From positions 248,001-312,000 of the forward strand of contig JAJFKR010000020.1 in NCBI GenBank assembly GCA_021773095.1: DNA of 64,000 nucleotides. The letters are read 5' to 3'. Position numbers and translations under genes: made by a program. The notes below the pieces were generated by a model. The model had not been told where the DNA came from. It did no database searches and worked only from the letters and a program-made list of their open reading frames with translations. The stretch is from Woeseiaceae bacterium. GTDB lineage: Bacteria > Pseudomonadota > Gammaproteobacteria > Steroidobacterales > Woeseiaceae. This document shows, in pieces, positions 19,368-27,919 of the stretch. Within the stretch, counting starts at the first letter, position 1, and each line of letters begins with the position of its first letter.

Positions 19368-19865
19368 ATGAATAAGGTTCAAAAAGGATTCACACTGATT
19401 GAATTGATGATCGTTGTTGCGATCATCGGCATCCTCGCGTCCCTGGCCATTTCTGCCTACCAGACCTATACCGTACGTGCCCAGATCGCGGAAGGCCTCA
19501 ACATGGCGGTAAGCGCAAAAGTACCCGTTGTCGATGCGTACAATATGAACGGCGAGCCTCCGGCCGATCGGCAAGAAGCGGGCATGTCAATATTAGCCAC
19601 GAGCACGAAGGGGCGCTACGTAGCCCAAGTGGACATTATAATGGGCAGAGTTGACGTGACGATGGGCAACTTTGTCCATGCGGATGTATCTGGAGACATC
19701 GTTACGTTCACACCGTACCTGACTCCGTCTGGCGGTATTGTATGGCGCTGCGGCAGCGCCACGCCTCCAACAGGGGCTGTTCTGCTCAACGGCAATGGCA
19801 ACGCAACTGTGTACCAGGCGCCCACTGTGGAAGCTCGATATCTGCCGTCAAGCTGCAGAAACTAG
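19368..19865 (+). CDS. Second type IV pilin-like protein
   Basis: A 165-residue prepilin paralogue of PilA. The ATG at 19368 gives leader MNKVQKG before [16 protein letters not shown]; an ATG at 19338 would give an unusually long leader. The N-terminal helix is nearly the same as in PilA, but the kink proline is replaced (LAISAYQTYT against [10 protein letters not shown]) and the globular part has diverged. The C-terminal cysteine pair is kept (VWRCGS and PSSCRN). It could be an alternative major subunit or a minor pilin. It has its own promoter region with a CRP-like site, after the pilA terminator. Confidence 0.88.
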   Translation: MNKVQKGFTLIELMIVVAIIGILASLAISAYQTYTVRAQIAEGLNMAVSAKVPVVDAYNMNGEPPADRQEAGMSILATSTKGRYVAQVDIIMGRVDVTMGNFVHADVSGDIVTFTPYLTPSGGIVWRCGSATPPTGAVLLNGNGNATVYQAPTVEARYLPSSCRN

Positions 19866-20001
19866 CCGATTCTTGCCTAAAGCCGGCGTTTTACTTAATC
19901 AAATTCCGTAATTGTGAACAGCAGCACAAAATCCAGTTGAATCGGGGACTTGGATCAGTAAGACTGTAACGCTGATAGAAACGCGACAGCACTAGATTCT
20001 T

Positions 20002-21720
20002 ATGGCCGCAACAGCTTCACAAACAAATCTTGCAGGCTTGCCCAGGCGCATGGTCCAGGATGGTATTGTTTCCGAGGAACAGCTTGCCGAAGCAACTGAC
20101 GGCGCCAAGAAAGCCAAAATGACGCTGATCGCTTATCTCGTCAATGAGGAGCTGGCCGACGCACGAGCAATTGCCGTTGCTGCATCACACGAATTCGGTG
20201 TACCACTGCTTGATCTGGACGCGGTTGAGGTTGATCTTGAGGTCATCCGGGCCGTTGATCAAAAGCTCATCAACAAGCACCGGGTCCTGCCGCTCGTCAA
20301 ACGCGGACAGAGACTATTCCTAGGCATCTCGGATCCAACCAATCTGCAGGCAATTGACGACATCAAGTTCGCGACCAGCCTTCGCATTGACCCGGTTGTC
20401 GTCGAGCAGGATAAGCTTGAAGAGCGCATAACCAAAGCCATCGAGGCCGTCGACACGTCGATGGGTGGTCTCGACGACGACGATTTCGATCTCGAAAACC
20501 TCGATGTCGCCGGCGATCCTGAAGAACAGGAAGATGATCACCGGGACGATGTTGAAGACGCGCCGGTGGTTCGGTTCGTCAATAAAGTGTTGCTGGATGC
20601 CATCAAACGTGGCGCGTCCGACGTTCATTTCGAACCTTACGAGAAGATCTTCCGCGTTCGTACCCGTCTCGATGGCGTTCTATCCGAGGTTGCCACTCCA
20701 CCTGTCATTTTGTCGAATAAGGTCTGTGCACGCCTCAAAGTCATGTCGAGAATGGATATTGCCGAACGTCGCGTGCCACAGGATGGACGCATCAAGATGC
20801 GCCTGTCGAAAAACCGTGCCATCGACTTTCGTGTTAACACCTGTCCGACACTGTTCGGCGAGAAGATCGTGCTGCGTATACTGGACCCCTCGAGCGCGAA
20901 GCTTGGCATCGAGATGCTCGGCTACGAGGAACACCAGCAGGTGATGTACGAAAAGCATCTCGCGAAACCGTATGGAATGATCCTTGTCACGGGACCAACA
21001 GGGTCCGGTAAGACGGTATCGCTGTATACCGGTTTGAATATCCTCAATACCGAAGATCGCAATATATCGACAGCGGAAGATCCGGCGGAAATCAACCTGC
21101 CGGGCATCAATCAGGTCAACGTAAACCCAAAGGTTGGACTGACGTTCGCCTCCGCACTCAAAGCTTTCCTTCGTCAGGATCCGGACGTCATCATGGTCGG
21201 TGAGATTCGAGATCTGGAGACGGCTGAGATCGCGATCAAGGCCGCACAGACCGGTCACCTGGTTTTGTCCACCCTGCATACCAACGATGCCCCGAAAACA
21301 CTGACTCGTATGGTTGACATGGGTGTGAAACCCTACGCTATCGCAACATCCGTCAGCTTGATTATCGCTCAGCGACTGGCTCGTCGACTTTGCGACAACT
21401 GCAAGGAAGTTAAAGAGGTTCCACGTGAGGCACTCGAGAAAGAAGGATTTGCCGCCGAAGAGCTTGATGCCGGTATTACGATATTTGGGCCGAAAGGCTG
21501 TAAGGCGTGCAACGGTGGATATAAAGGCCGACTCGGTATATTCCAGGTAATGGAAGTATCAGAGACAATGGGCCGAATAATAATGGAAGGCGGCAACGCG
21601 ATGCAGATCGCCGATCAGGCTGCGCAAGAGGGGGTCATCGATTTACGACAAGCCGGATTGAACAAAGTCAAGGACGGGGTTACCAGCCTTGAAGAGGTCA
21701 ACCGGGTTACCATTGAATAG
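20002..21720 (+). CDS. pilB: Type IV pilus extension ATPase PilB
   Basis: A 572-residue GspE-family hexameric ATPase that powers pilus extension. The N-terminal MshEN-type regions (about 1-160) are followed by the ATPase core with Walker A GPTGSGKT (331-338), an Asp box, Walker B DPDVIMVGEIRD and His box TGHLVLSTLHTNDA. A tetracysteine zinc element (CDNCKEV and CKACNGG) lies near 460-510. It heads a pilB-pilC-pilD run on the plus strand, 136 bp after the second pilin. No retraction ATPase (pilT/pilU) is in the window. Confidence 0.96.
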   Translation: MAATASQTNLAGLPRRMVQDGIVSEEQLAEATDGAKKAKMTLIAYLVNEELADARAIAVAASHEFGVPLLDLDAVEVDLEVIRAVDQKLINKHRVLPLVKRGQRLFLGISDPTNLQAIDDIKFATSLRIDPVVVEQDKLEERITKAIEAVDTSMGGLDDDDFDLENLDVAGDPEEQEDDHRDDVEDAPVVRFVNKVLLDAIKRGASDVHFEPYEKIFRVRTRLDGVLSEVATPPVILSNKVCARLKVMSRMDIAERRVPQDGRIKMRLSKNRAIDFRVNTCPTLFGEKIVLRILDPSSAKLGIEMLGYEEHQQVMYEKHLAKPYGMILVTGPTGSGKTVSLYTGLNILNTEDRNISTAEDPAEINLPGINQVNVNPKVGLTFASALKAFLRQDPDVIMVGEIRDLETAEIAIKAAQTGHLVLSTLHTNDAPKTLTRMVDMGVKPYAIATSVSLIIAQRLARRLCDNCKEVKEVPREALEKEGFAAEELDAGITIFGPKGCKACNGGYKGRLGIFQVMEVSETMGRIIMEGGNAMQIADQAAQEGVIDLRQAGLNKVKDGVTSLEEVNRVTIE

Positions 21721-21757
21721 GTTTTCACCGGAAAACTTAAGCTAACGGACATTACAG

Positions 21758-22978
21758 ATGGCTAATACAGCAGTAGCAAGTAACACGCCTTTCATGTGGG
21801 AAGGAACCGACAGAAACGGCAAAAAGATCAAGGGCAAGAGTCTCGCGACTGATGAAGCGACAGTGCGTGCTGACCTGCGCCGCCAGGGTGTTGTGCCAAC
21901 GCGCATCAAGAAGCAGAGTAAAGGTCTGTTTTCGGGTGGTGGCACAATTACCAGTGGTGACATCTCAATTTTCAGCCGCCAGCTGGCGACTATGTTAGCC
22001 GCCGGTATTCCTTTGGTCCAGGCGTTCGAAATTGTCGGTAACGGCCATGAGAATGCGGCCATGCAAAAGCTCATACTTTCCATCAAGGCGGACGTCGAAG
22101 GTGGTAGTTCGTTAGCGGAGGCCTTGTCGAAACAACCACTTTATTTTGACGATCTTTTTGTCAACCTTGTCGAGTCTGGCGAGCAAGCCGGTGCGTTGGA
22201 GTCGTTGCTCGACAAGATCGCCACGTACAAAGAAAAAACAGAGGCCATCAAGAAGAAAATCAAGAAAGCGTTAACCTACCCCGCAGCGGTATTGGTCGTC
22301 GCCTTTGTCGTCACGACTATTTTGCTGATTTTCGTGATTCCGTCCTTCGAGGATCTGTTCAAGGGATTTGGTGCTGACTTGCCGACTTTCACGCGCATGG
22401 TCATCGACCTGTCTGCGTTCGTGCGCGAAAAGGGCTTTTTTATCGTCGTCATCGTATCCGGTGCGGTCGGTACGTTTCTCTATTTCAAAAAACGATCGCG
22501 ACCCATGCGGCACTTCCTGGACAGGATGATGCTCAAGTTTCCGATTATTGGCCCGATCCTCCAAAAGGCCTCTATCGCACGATACTCACGAACGCTGTCG
22601 ACGATGTTTGCTGCCGGCGTTCCGCTGGTTGAAGCATTGGAATCTGTCGCTGGTGCGACCGGTAATATCGTCTACGAGACTGGCGTAATGCAGATGCGCG
22701 ACGAAGTCGCGACAGGTCAGCGTCTGCAACAGGCAATGGAAAATACGGATCTGTTTCCAAACATGGTTATCCAAATGATCGCGGTTGGTGAAGAGTCCGG
22801 GTCGCTTGACGAAATGTCCGGTAAAGTTGCTGACTTCTACGAAGCCGACGTTGACGACGCGGTGGACAATCTTTCAAGTTTGCTGGAGCCGATGATCATG
22901 GCGATTCTCGGCGTCCTCGTCGGCGGTCTGGTTGTAGCCATGTATCTGCCAATTTTCAAACTGGGCGCAGTTGTCTAG
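21758..22978 (+). CDS. pilC: Type IV pilus inner-membrane platform protein PilC
   Basis: A 406-residue T2SF-family protein that forms the inner-membrane platform on which PilB adds pilin subunits. It has two homologous cytoplasmic T2SF domains, each starting with a phenylalanine-rich FSRQLATMLAAGIPLVQAF or YSRTLSTMFAAGVPLVEAL segment, and each followed by membrane helices (around 175-200, 220-245 and 375-400). It follows pilB by 37 bp and ends before a good terminator. Confidence 0.96.
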   Translation: MANTAVASNTPFMWEGTDRNGKKIKGKSLATDEATVRADLRRQGVVPTRIKKQSKGLFSGGGTITSGDISIFSRQLATMLAAGIPLVQAFEIVGNGHENAAMQKLILSIKADVEGGSSLAEALSKQPLYFDDLFVNLVESGEQAGALESLLDKIATYKEKTEAIKKKIKKALTYPAAVLVVAFVVTTILLIFVIPSFEDLFKGFGADLPTFTRMVIDLSAFVREKGFFIVVIVSGAVGTFLYFKKRSRPMRHFLDRMMLKFPIIGPILQKASIARYSRTLSTMFAAGVPLVEALESVAGATGNIVYETGVMQMRDEVATGQRLQQAMENTDLFPNMVIQMIAVGEESGSLDEMSGKVADFYEADVDDAVDNLSSLLEPMIMAILGVLVGGLVVAMYLPIFKLGAVV

Positions 22979-23005
22979 TTAGCGCAACGCCATTTGCAAA
23001 ATATC

Positions 23006-23037
23006 GGCGTTCGGAGGACACTCCGGACGCCTTTTTT
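23006..23037 (+). terminator. Intrinsic terminator after pilC
   Basis: Stem GGCGTTCGGAG/CTCCGGACGCC (11 bp, one G-U pair), loop GACA, then six T residues. It lies between pilC and pilD, so pilD-coaE may need read-through or a promoter of their own. Confidence 0.85.
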
Positions 23038-23070
23038 GTACCCATTTCATTCATTTGACGGAGACCCCGG

Positions 23071-23958
23071 ATGCTTGAACTGATGCACGAATCAGCGACG
23101 GTATTCATCGTTGTCGTTTTTGCTTTTACGCTGCTGCTTGGTAGCTTTCTCAATGTTGTCATTTATCGCTTGCCCATCATGATGGAGCGCGAGTGGCGTG
23201 AACAAGCCGAAGAGTTATCGAATACGCCATCAGAAAACGACCTGCCAGAGGGCCGTTTCGATCTGGTTATGCCGCGCTCAGGATGTCCTTCTTGTGGCGC
23301 ACTGATAACGGCCTGGCAAAACATTCCTGTTATCAGCTATCTGGTCCTGAAAGGCCGATGTGCAACGTGTAAAACTCCGATACCTTTACGCTACCCACTC
23401 ATAGAGCTTTCGACGGCGCTGCTCGCCGCAGTGGTCGCCTGGCATTTTGGTGTCGGTTGGGAGGCTCTGATGGCGATTGGATTGACCATCACGCTGATGG
23501 CTATCGCGATGATCGATGCCGACACACAGCTGATCCCGGATTCGATCGTACTCCCGTTAATGTGGCTTGGCCTCGCGATGAGCTTGTTCCACCCATTGCC
23601 AGGCACGAACACTCTGTTCATCGGCCCATCGGATGCCATCGTTGGAGTCATGGCGGGTTATTTAACGCTGTGGAGTGTCTTCTGGGTTTTCAAGCTTGTC
23701 ACGGGGAAAGACGGTATGGGCTATGGTGACTTCAAGTTACTGGCCGCACTGGGAGCATGGCTTGGCTGGCAACAGCTACCAATGATCATCATGATGTCCG
23801 CTATCGTCGGCGCCGTCATCAACATTGTCATGATTATCGCGAAAGGTAAGGATCGCAGCATACCAATCCCATTTGGCCCTTATCTGGCAGCCGCCGGCTG
23901 GATCACGATGCTCTGGGGTGAGAACATCAAGAATACCTACATTGACCTGATGTTCTGA
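23071..23958 (+). CDS. pilD: Prepilin leader peptidase/N-methyltransferase PilD
   Basis: A 295-residue integral membrane enzyme that cleaves the prepilin leader and methylates the new N-terminus; substrates here would include both pilins. The N-terminal cytoplasmic loop has the paired CPSC and CATC cysteines. The two catalytic aspartates are in MIDADTQLIPD (Asp149) and GYGDFKLL (Asp220), typical of the GxGD-type family. About eight membrane helices are visible. The stop codon is directly followed by the coaE GTG start. Confidence 0.97.
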   Translation: MLELMHESATVFIVVVFAFTLLLGSFLNVVIYRLPIMMEREWREQAEELSNTPSENDLPEGRFDLVMPRSGCPSCGALITAWQNIPVISYLVLKGRCATCKTPIPLRYPLIELSTALLAAVVAWHFGVGWEALMAIGLTITLMAIAMIDADTQLIPDSIVLPLMWLGLAMSLFHPLPGTNTLFIGPSDAIVGVMAGYLTLWSVFWVFKLVTGKDGMGYGDFKLLAALGAWLGWQQLPMIIMMSAIVGAVINIVMIIAKGKDRSIPIPFGPYLAAAGWITMLWGENIKNTYIDLMF

Positions 23959-24588
23959 GTGGCCCGCAGCGACTACAAGAAAACTCTTCGAATTGGCCTG
24001 ACTGGCGGTATCGCCAGCGGCAAGACCACTGTCGCTAAAATGTTCGACGACCTCGGCGTATCGGTCATTGATACAGATGTCATTGCGCGCGAGGTCGTTC
24101 GACCGGGTGAACCGGCGCTCGAAGCAATCCGCGATCGATTCGGCGATGCTGTTATTGATGAAACCGGCAATCTGAACCGTGTCGCCATGCGCAAACTGAT
24201 TTTCGCCAACGAGAGCCTGCGACTGGATATCGAAGGGATTTTGCACCCACTCATTGGCGTGGAAACTCGCAGGCAAGCCAATGCAGAGACCGGACCCTAT
24301 CAGATCATCGTTGTTCCGCTGCTTGTCGGCTCACCGTTAATGCAATTCGTCGATCGTGTGCTGGTCGTTGACTGCGATGAGGAAACACAAATGCAACGGC
24401 TCTTGACCAGGGACTCAGAGACTGTCGAGCAAGCGCAGAGGATTATTGCAGCGCAGTCCAGCCGTGCCGAACGTCTGGCAATAGGTGACGACATTATTTC
24501 AACTGACAAACCTTTCGACGCTATTCGAGAACATGTCCTGATTCTCGATACGATGTACCGTAATTTGGCGAGTCAGGATCCACCTTGA
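23959..24588 (+). CDS. coaE: Dephospho-CoA kinase
   Basis: A 209-residue P-loop kinase that performs the last step of coenzyme A synthesis. Walker A is GLTGGIASGKTTVAKMF, followed by VIDTDVIAREVV and the lid segment RDSETVEQAQRIIAAQ. The GTG start follows the pilD stop without a gap, the usual pilD-coaE coupling. The last 16 bp overlap the convergent GT-C-like gene. In E. coli the next gene is zapD; here that pair is separated by the gene at 24573-26549. Confidence 0.96.
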   Translation: MARSDYKKTLRIGLTGGIASGKTTVAKMFDDLGVSVIDTDVIAREVVRPGEPALEAIRDRFGDAVIDETGNLNRVAMRKLIFANESLRLDIEGILHPLIGVETRRQANAETGPYQIIVVPLLVGSPLMQFVDRVLVVDCDEETQMQRLLTRDSETVEQAQRIIAAQSSRAERLAIGDDIISTDKPFDAIREHVLILDTMYRNLASQDPP

Positions 24589-26549
24589 TCATTCGACGCG
24601 GCGGCTTCCCGGTCCGCCCGTACAACCGCTTGAAACGCGAGTACATCGTTCCTCGTCACTCGAGCGATATCGAGCAAATCAGTTTGCATAACGTCCAGTT
24701 GTGACAACGCAATATTCGAAAACTCGATTGCCTCGTCAAAATATTCCGCCGTAGCAAGGTGCGCTGCCATCAGCATTGCGTGTTGCGCCCCAGGACGTGT
24801 CTTCAATGACAGACCGAATGCAGCAGTAGCTCCAGGTAGATCTTGCATGTGTACCGACGCGAAACCGATTAAATACTGGATCTGTGAGAATGCCAGCGAT
24901 GTCGGATCGGCGTTTCTCGGCACGTTCAGCATGTCCGAATACATCGATCGAAGCCCTCCAGTCTGAACATTTTTGCACTTGTCATTGATCACCAATGACG
25001 AAAACTCGGAATACAGTTTGACCGATCTTGGATCGTAGGGACGCTTGGACAAGATCGCCGCAACGCTATCGAATTCGCCCTTCGTATCGACACCCAAATT
25101 GCACAGGATTATCAATCGATTCACCAACAATAACGGACGTTCGCTATTATCAATCTCGATCGCCTTGCTAATGACGTCCAGGGACGCCTGATGGTGTCCT
25201 TCGTTAAATAGCTGCGTTGCATATTGTGCCTGAGCTCGCACCGATGTCGGCGCCTTACGGGCCGACACTTCGACAATGCTCGCGAAATCTTGCCAGACCG
25301 TCGCCGAATATCGAGTAAATCCGCCTAACACGAAAACGGCGACTACGGTCACCGCCAGAACCGTCTGCCGCTTTGCTCGCTGCTGCAAGATTGCGATCAA
25401 AGGGACGAAAAGAAATACCGCAGCAAGGTAATTGCGGTGCTCGAAATACAACTCCAAATTCAGGACCGTAGACTCAAGCAGATGACTGGCATAGAAAAAT
25501 AAAGCGGCAAATGCGAACAATGGCCATTTGCGTCGATAGGCAATCGCTGCGGTTACTATGGCCGCATGCGCAAGGAAACTCAGCGCTGTTGTGACGGGCG
25601 AAAAGAATCCGGTGGATTTGGGAAAATGATCCTGAAAGATACCGGTCGTATACAATTCCGGAACAAACCAGTGTTTCAGGTAATCCATCAGTACCCGAGG
25701 TTGGGTCAGAAAGCGCTCATAAACACTGAATTCCCGTGGCGGAACAATTTCGAAAAAGTTACCACGCAGTGGTTTCTCCAACAAATACAGAAAAATAATC
25801 GCCGACGGGATAATGATAAAAATAATTGCCCAGTTTCGATTGAGACCTTCAAGGCGATGACGCTGGCTCGCGAATATTGTTAGCTCAGTAACGCCAATCA
25901 ACAACGGCAGTAATATGCCATTTTCTTTCGACAGCATCGCCAACAGGGTAAATAGTACAACCGACAATGTCAGAACCGCATAGCCTGTCACCAGGTTGCG
26001 GGAAATCAGTGCGCGCCCGACAAAATGGACGTTGAGTCCCGCAAGTATGAACAGTGTCGACAGTTGCGCCATGCGTTGCACGACGTACAAGGTTGTCGAA
26101 ACCAGGAATGGATGAAGCACCCAGCAAGCAGTCGACATTAGCGCAATCCAGCGTGCGTTCTGCTCCTCTACCTCAAGCACGCGAAGTAACCTGACAATTA
26201 ATGACCCAAGCAAAGCTGCATTGATCAGATGAATTGCCAGATTCGTACGCTTAAACGGCCACGGATCAGCTGGCCAATTATTTGCATCTATCAGAAAGCT
26301 CAGTAGCGATATTGGTCGGCCCGTCGGTCCTGAATGGCCGCCAAAGACGAAAATTTTGAATGTTTCCCAATCCGTAATGCCACCGAAATTACCGAGATCT
26401 GCAATTGACCCGTAGTCATCCAGCAAGAAAGGGCCGCTGAGGCCCGGAAAATAAGCAAGTACAGCAATTGCAAACAAGAGTAACCAGCCGCCGAAAATGA
26501 GCATTATTTTTGGCCGGGCGCTCGCGTGCTCTGAAATTCGATCGATCAT
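24573..26549 (-). CDS. Multi-pass GT-C-like membrane protein with C-terminal TPR region
   Basis: A 658-residue inner-membrane protein. About 10-12 hydrophobic segments fill residues 12-410, and a soluble helical TPR-like tail (about 420-640) includes YATQLFNEGHHQASLDVISK. The first periplasmic loop carries an acidic LLDDYGSI motif, and GRPISLLSFLID follows, a pattern seen in TMTC/PMT-like GT-C glycosyltransferases that use polyprenyl-phosphate sugars. A role in pilin O-glycosylation is suggested only by its position beside the pilus genes. It is inverted relative to its neighbours and separates coaE from zapD. No Wzy-type ligase signature was seen. Confidence 0.6.
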   Translation of the reverse strand: MIDRISEHASARPKIMLIFGGWLLLFAIAVLAYFPGLSGPFLLDDYGSIADLGNFGGITDWETFKIFVFGGHSGPTGRPISLLSFLIDANNWPADPWPFKRTNLAIHLINAALLGSLIVRLLRVLEVEEQNARWIALMSTACWVLHPFLVSTTLYVVQRMAQLSTLFILAGLNVHFVGRALISRNLVTGYAVLTLSVVLFTLLAMLSKENGILLPLLIGVTELTIFASQRHRLEGLNRNWAIIFIIIPSAIIFLYLLEKPLRGNFFEIVPPREFSVYERFLTQPRVLMDYLKHWFVPELYTTGIFQDHFPKSTGFFSPVTTALSFLAHAAIVTAAIAYRRKWPLFAFAALFFYASHLLESTVLNLELYFEHRNYLAAVFLFVPLIAILQQRAKRQTVLAVTVVAVFVLGGFTRYSATVWQDFASIVEVSARKAPTSVRAQAQYATQLFNEGHHQASLDVISKAIEIDNSERPLLLVNRLIILCNLGVDTKGEFDSVAAILSKRPYDPRSVKLYSEFSSLVINDKCKNVQTGGLRSMYSDMLNVPRNADPTSLAFSQIQYLIGFASVHMQDLPGATAAFGLSLKTRPGAQHAMLMAAHLATAEYFDEAIEFSNIALSQLDVMQTDLLDIARVTRNDVLAFQAVVRADREAAASNDQGGS

Positions 26550-26661
26550 TAATTAAAGTCCAATGTGGCTTGCCGTGGGCATTCTAGCCCGGCGATGCAA
26601 CGACTTCACCCAATCCGTTCACCCATTTGCCACCCGGCTCGCGGTGGCGCAAAATAGCCCA

Positions 26662-27462
26662 ATGGCCAAACCTGCCGGAAAAATCGCCGCACAGCCCGCC
26701 CCGGGCATAGCACACTATGAGCAGCCCCTGTCGGAGCGTATGCGGACGTTTCTCCGGCTTGAGTTTCTATACCATCCGATGCTTCGCAATAGCGAAAGAG
26801 ACGAAGACTGGGCGACTCGCACCACTGTTTCGACACTGATGGAGATTTTGGCGATATTGTCCCGTGGAGACGTCCGCAGCGAGGTTTTGAACGAACTGGA
26901 CCACCAGATTAGCGCTTTGGAGCGCTTCCACAGCCACACGGGCGTTGATGGTGGCCGTTTGGACAACCTGATGCACAATTTATCGGCGAGCCGGGAAGAA
27001 ATCTCAACGATCGGCACAGGATTCCTGCAGCCACTCAAAGACAGCGACTTTCTTAACGCGATTAAGCATCGCAGCGCGATTCCAGGCGGAACCTGTGAAT
27101 TCGATCTGCCCGAGTACAGTCATTGGTTGCGGCAGCCTATCGATCGCCGGCAACAGGATCTCGCTGAATGGATTCAGTCGGTCCGGCCCCTTTGCCTGGG
27201 AGTCTGTGAGGTGCTTTGGTTAATCCGCGAAAGCGCGCAGCCGAATGAGGAACAAGCCGTTAATGGCATGTACCAGCACAGCATGCAAAAAGACGGCCAT
27301 TGTCGTTTATTAAGGGTCAGCCTGGCAGAACAATCACCACTTTTTCCCGAGATCAGTGGCAGCCAGCACCGCTTCACGGTGCGTTTTCTGGAGTGGTCCA
27401 CCGTCGATAGCCGTGCAGTGCAAACCAGTCAGGATGTGCCGTTCCAGCTTTCTATTTGTTGA
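26662..27462 (+). CDS. zapD: Cell division protein ZapD
   Basis: A 266-residue cytoplasmic protein that cross-links FtsZ filaments. The open frame begins about 100 bp earlier, but residues before MAKPAGKIAAQPAPG do not resemble the family. The ATG at 26662 leads into the conserved YEQPLSERMRTFLRLEFL block. Other matches to E. coli ZapD are RSAIPGGTCEFDLPEYSHWL and PLFPEISGSQHRFTVRFL. E. coli order is coaE-zapD-yacG; no yacG is found after it here, and mutT follows in the opposite direction. Confidence 0.95.
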   Translation: MAKPAGKIAAQPAPGIAHYEQPLSERMRTFLRLEFLYHPMLRNSERDEDWATRTTVSTLMEILAILSRGDVRSEVLNELDHQISALERFHSHTGVDGGRLDNLMHNLSASREEISTIGTGFLQPLKDSDFLNAIKHRSAIPGGTCEFDLPEYSHWLRQPIDRRQQDLAEWIQSVRPLCLGVCEVLWLIRESAQPNEEQAVNGMYQHSMQKDGHCRLLRVSLAEQSPLFPEISGSQHRFTVRFLEWSTVDSRAVQTSQDVPFQLSIC

Positions 27463-27496
27463 TCTTTTTTGCAGCCCTTCGGGCTGCCGCTTCGCT

Positions 27497-27521
27497 TCGC
27501 GCGCAGGGCGCGCTCCTACTA
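27497..27521 (-). repeat. Solo family A REP at the mutT stop codon
   Basis: Minus strand TAGTAGGAGCGCGCCCTGCG followed by CGCGA. The first TAG is the mutT stop, and the REP begins on the next base, exactly as at aspS and sspB. It lies in the 56-bp gap between the convergent zapD and mutT. Confidence 0.75.
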
Positions 27522-27911
27522 GTGTCTTTGCCGCAGCGCTTCTACGACTGGCACGTCGGCCGGCAAAAGCTCATCGGCATCCAGCAACTCCGCCGGCACC
27601 CAGCGTAACGCTTGTCCTTCCCGTCCAACGGGTTCGCTGTTCCATTCGCTGACCAGGAAAAACTCAATGGTTACGACTCGATCTTCGTATTCGTGACTTA
27701 AATGCATGAATGACGAACAATTCGTCACCTCAATACCGAGTTCCTCTGCGAGCTCTCTGACCAGAGCCTGCGATGCGGTTTCACCAGCGACCATCTTGCC
27801 GCCCGGAAACTCCCACAGACCATGAAATTGACCACCGCCCAGCCGCTCCGCGATCAGTACCCGTCCTTTGGGATCGCAGAGTATTCCTGCCGCAACGTCG
27901 AAATGGTCCAT
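27519..27911 (-). CDS. mutT: 8-oxo-dGTP diphosphatase MutT
   Basis: A Nudix hydrolase of 130 aa that removes 8-oxo-dGTP from the nucleotide pool. The frame is open upstream into the secA end, but MDHFDVAAGILCD at 27911 is the natural start, 8 bp after the secA stop. The Nudix box runs from GGKMVAGE to RELAEELGI with all consensus Gly, Glu and Arg positions. The secA-mutT order matches E. coli. The stop codon abuts a family A REP. Confidence 0.93.
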   Translation of the reverse strand: MDHFDVAAGILCDPKGRVLIAERLGGGQFHGLWEFPGGKMVAGETASQALVRELAEELGIEVTNCSSFMHLSHEYEDRVVTIEFFLVSEWNSEPVGREGQALRWVPAELLDADELLPADVPVVEALRQRH

Positions 27912-27919
27912 CGCCTGAG

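Noticed and set aside
27471-27487. Hairpin GCAGCCCTTCGGGCTGC after zapD as an intrinsic terminator
   Set aside because: The T-run precedes the stem on the plus strand and becomes an A-run after it on the minus strand, so neither direction fits an intrinsic terminator.
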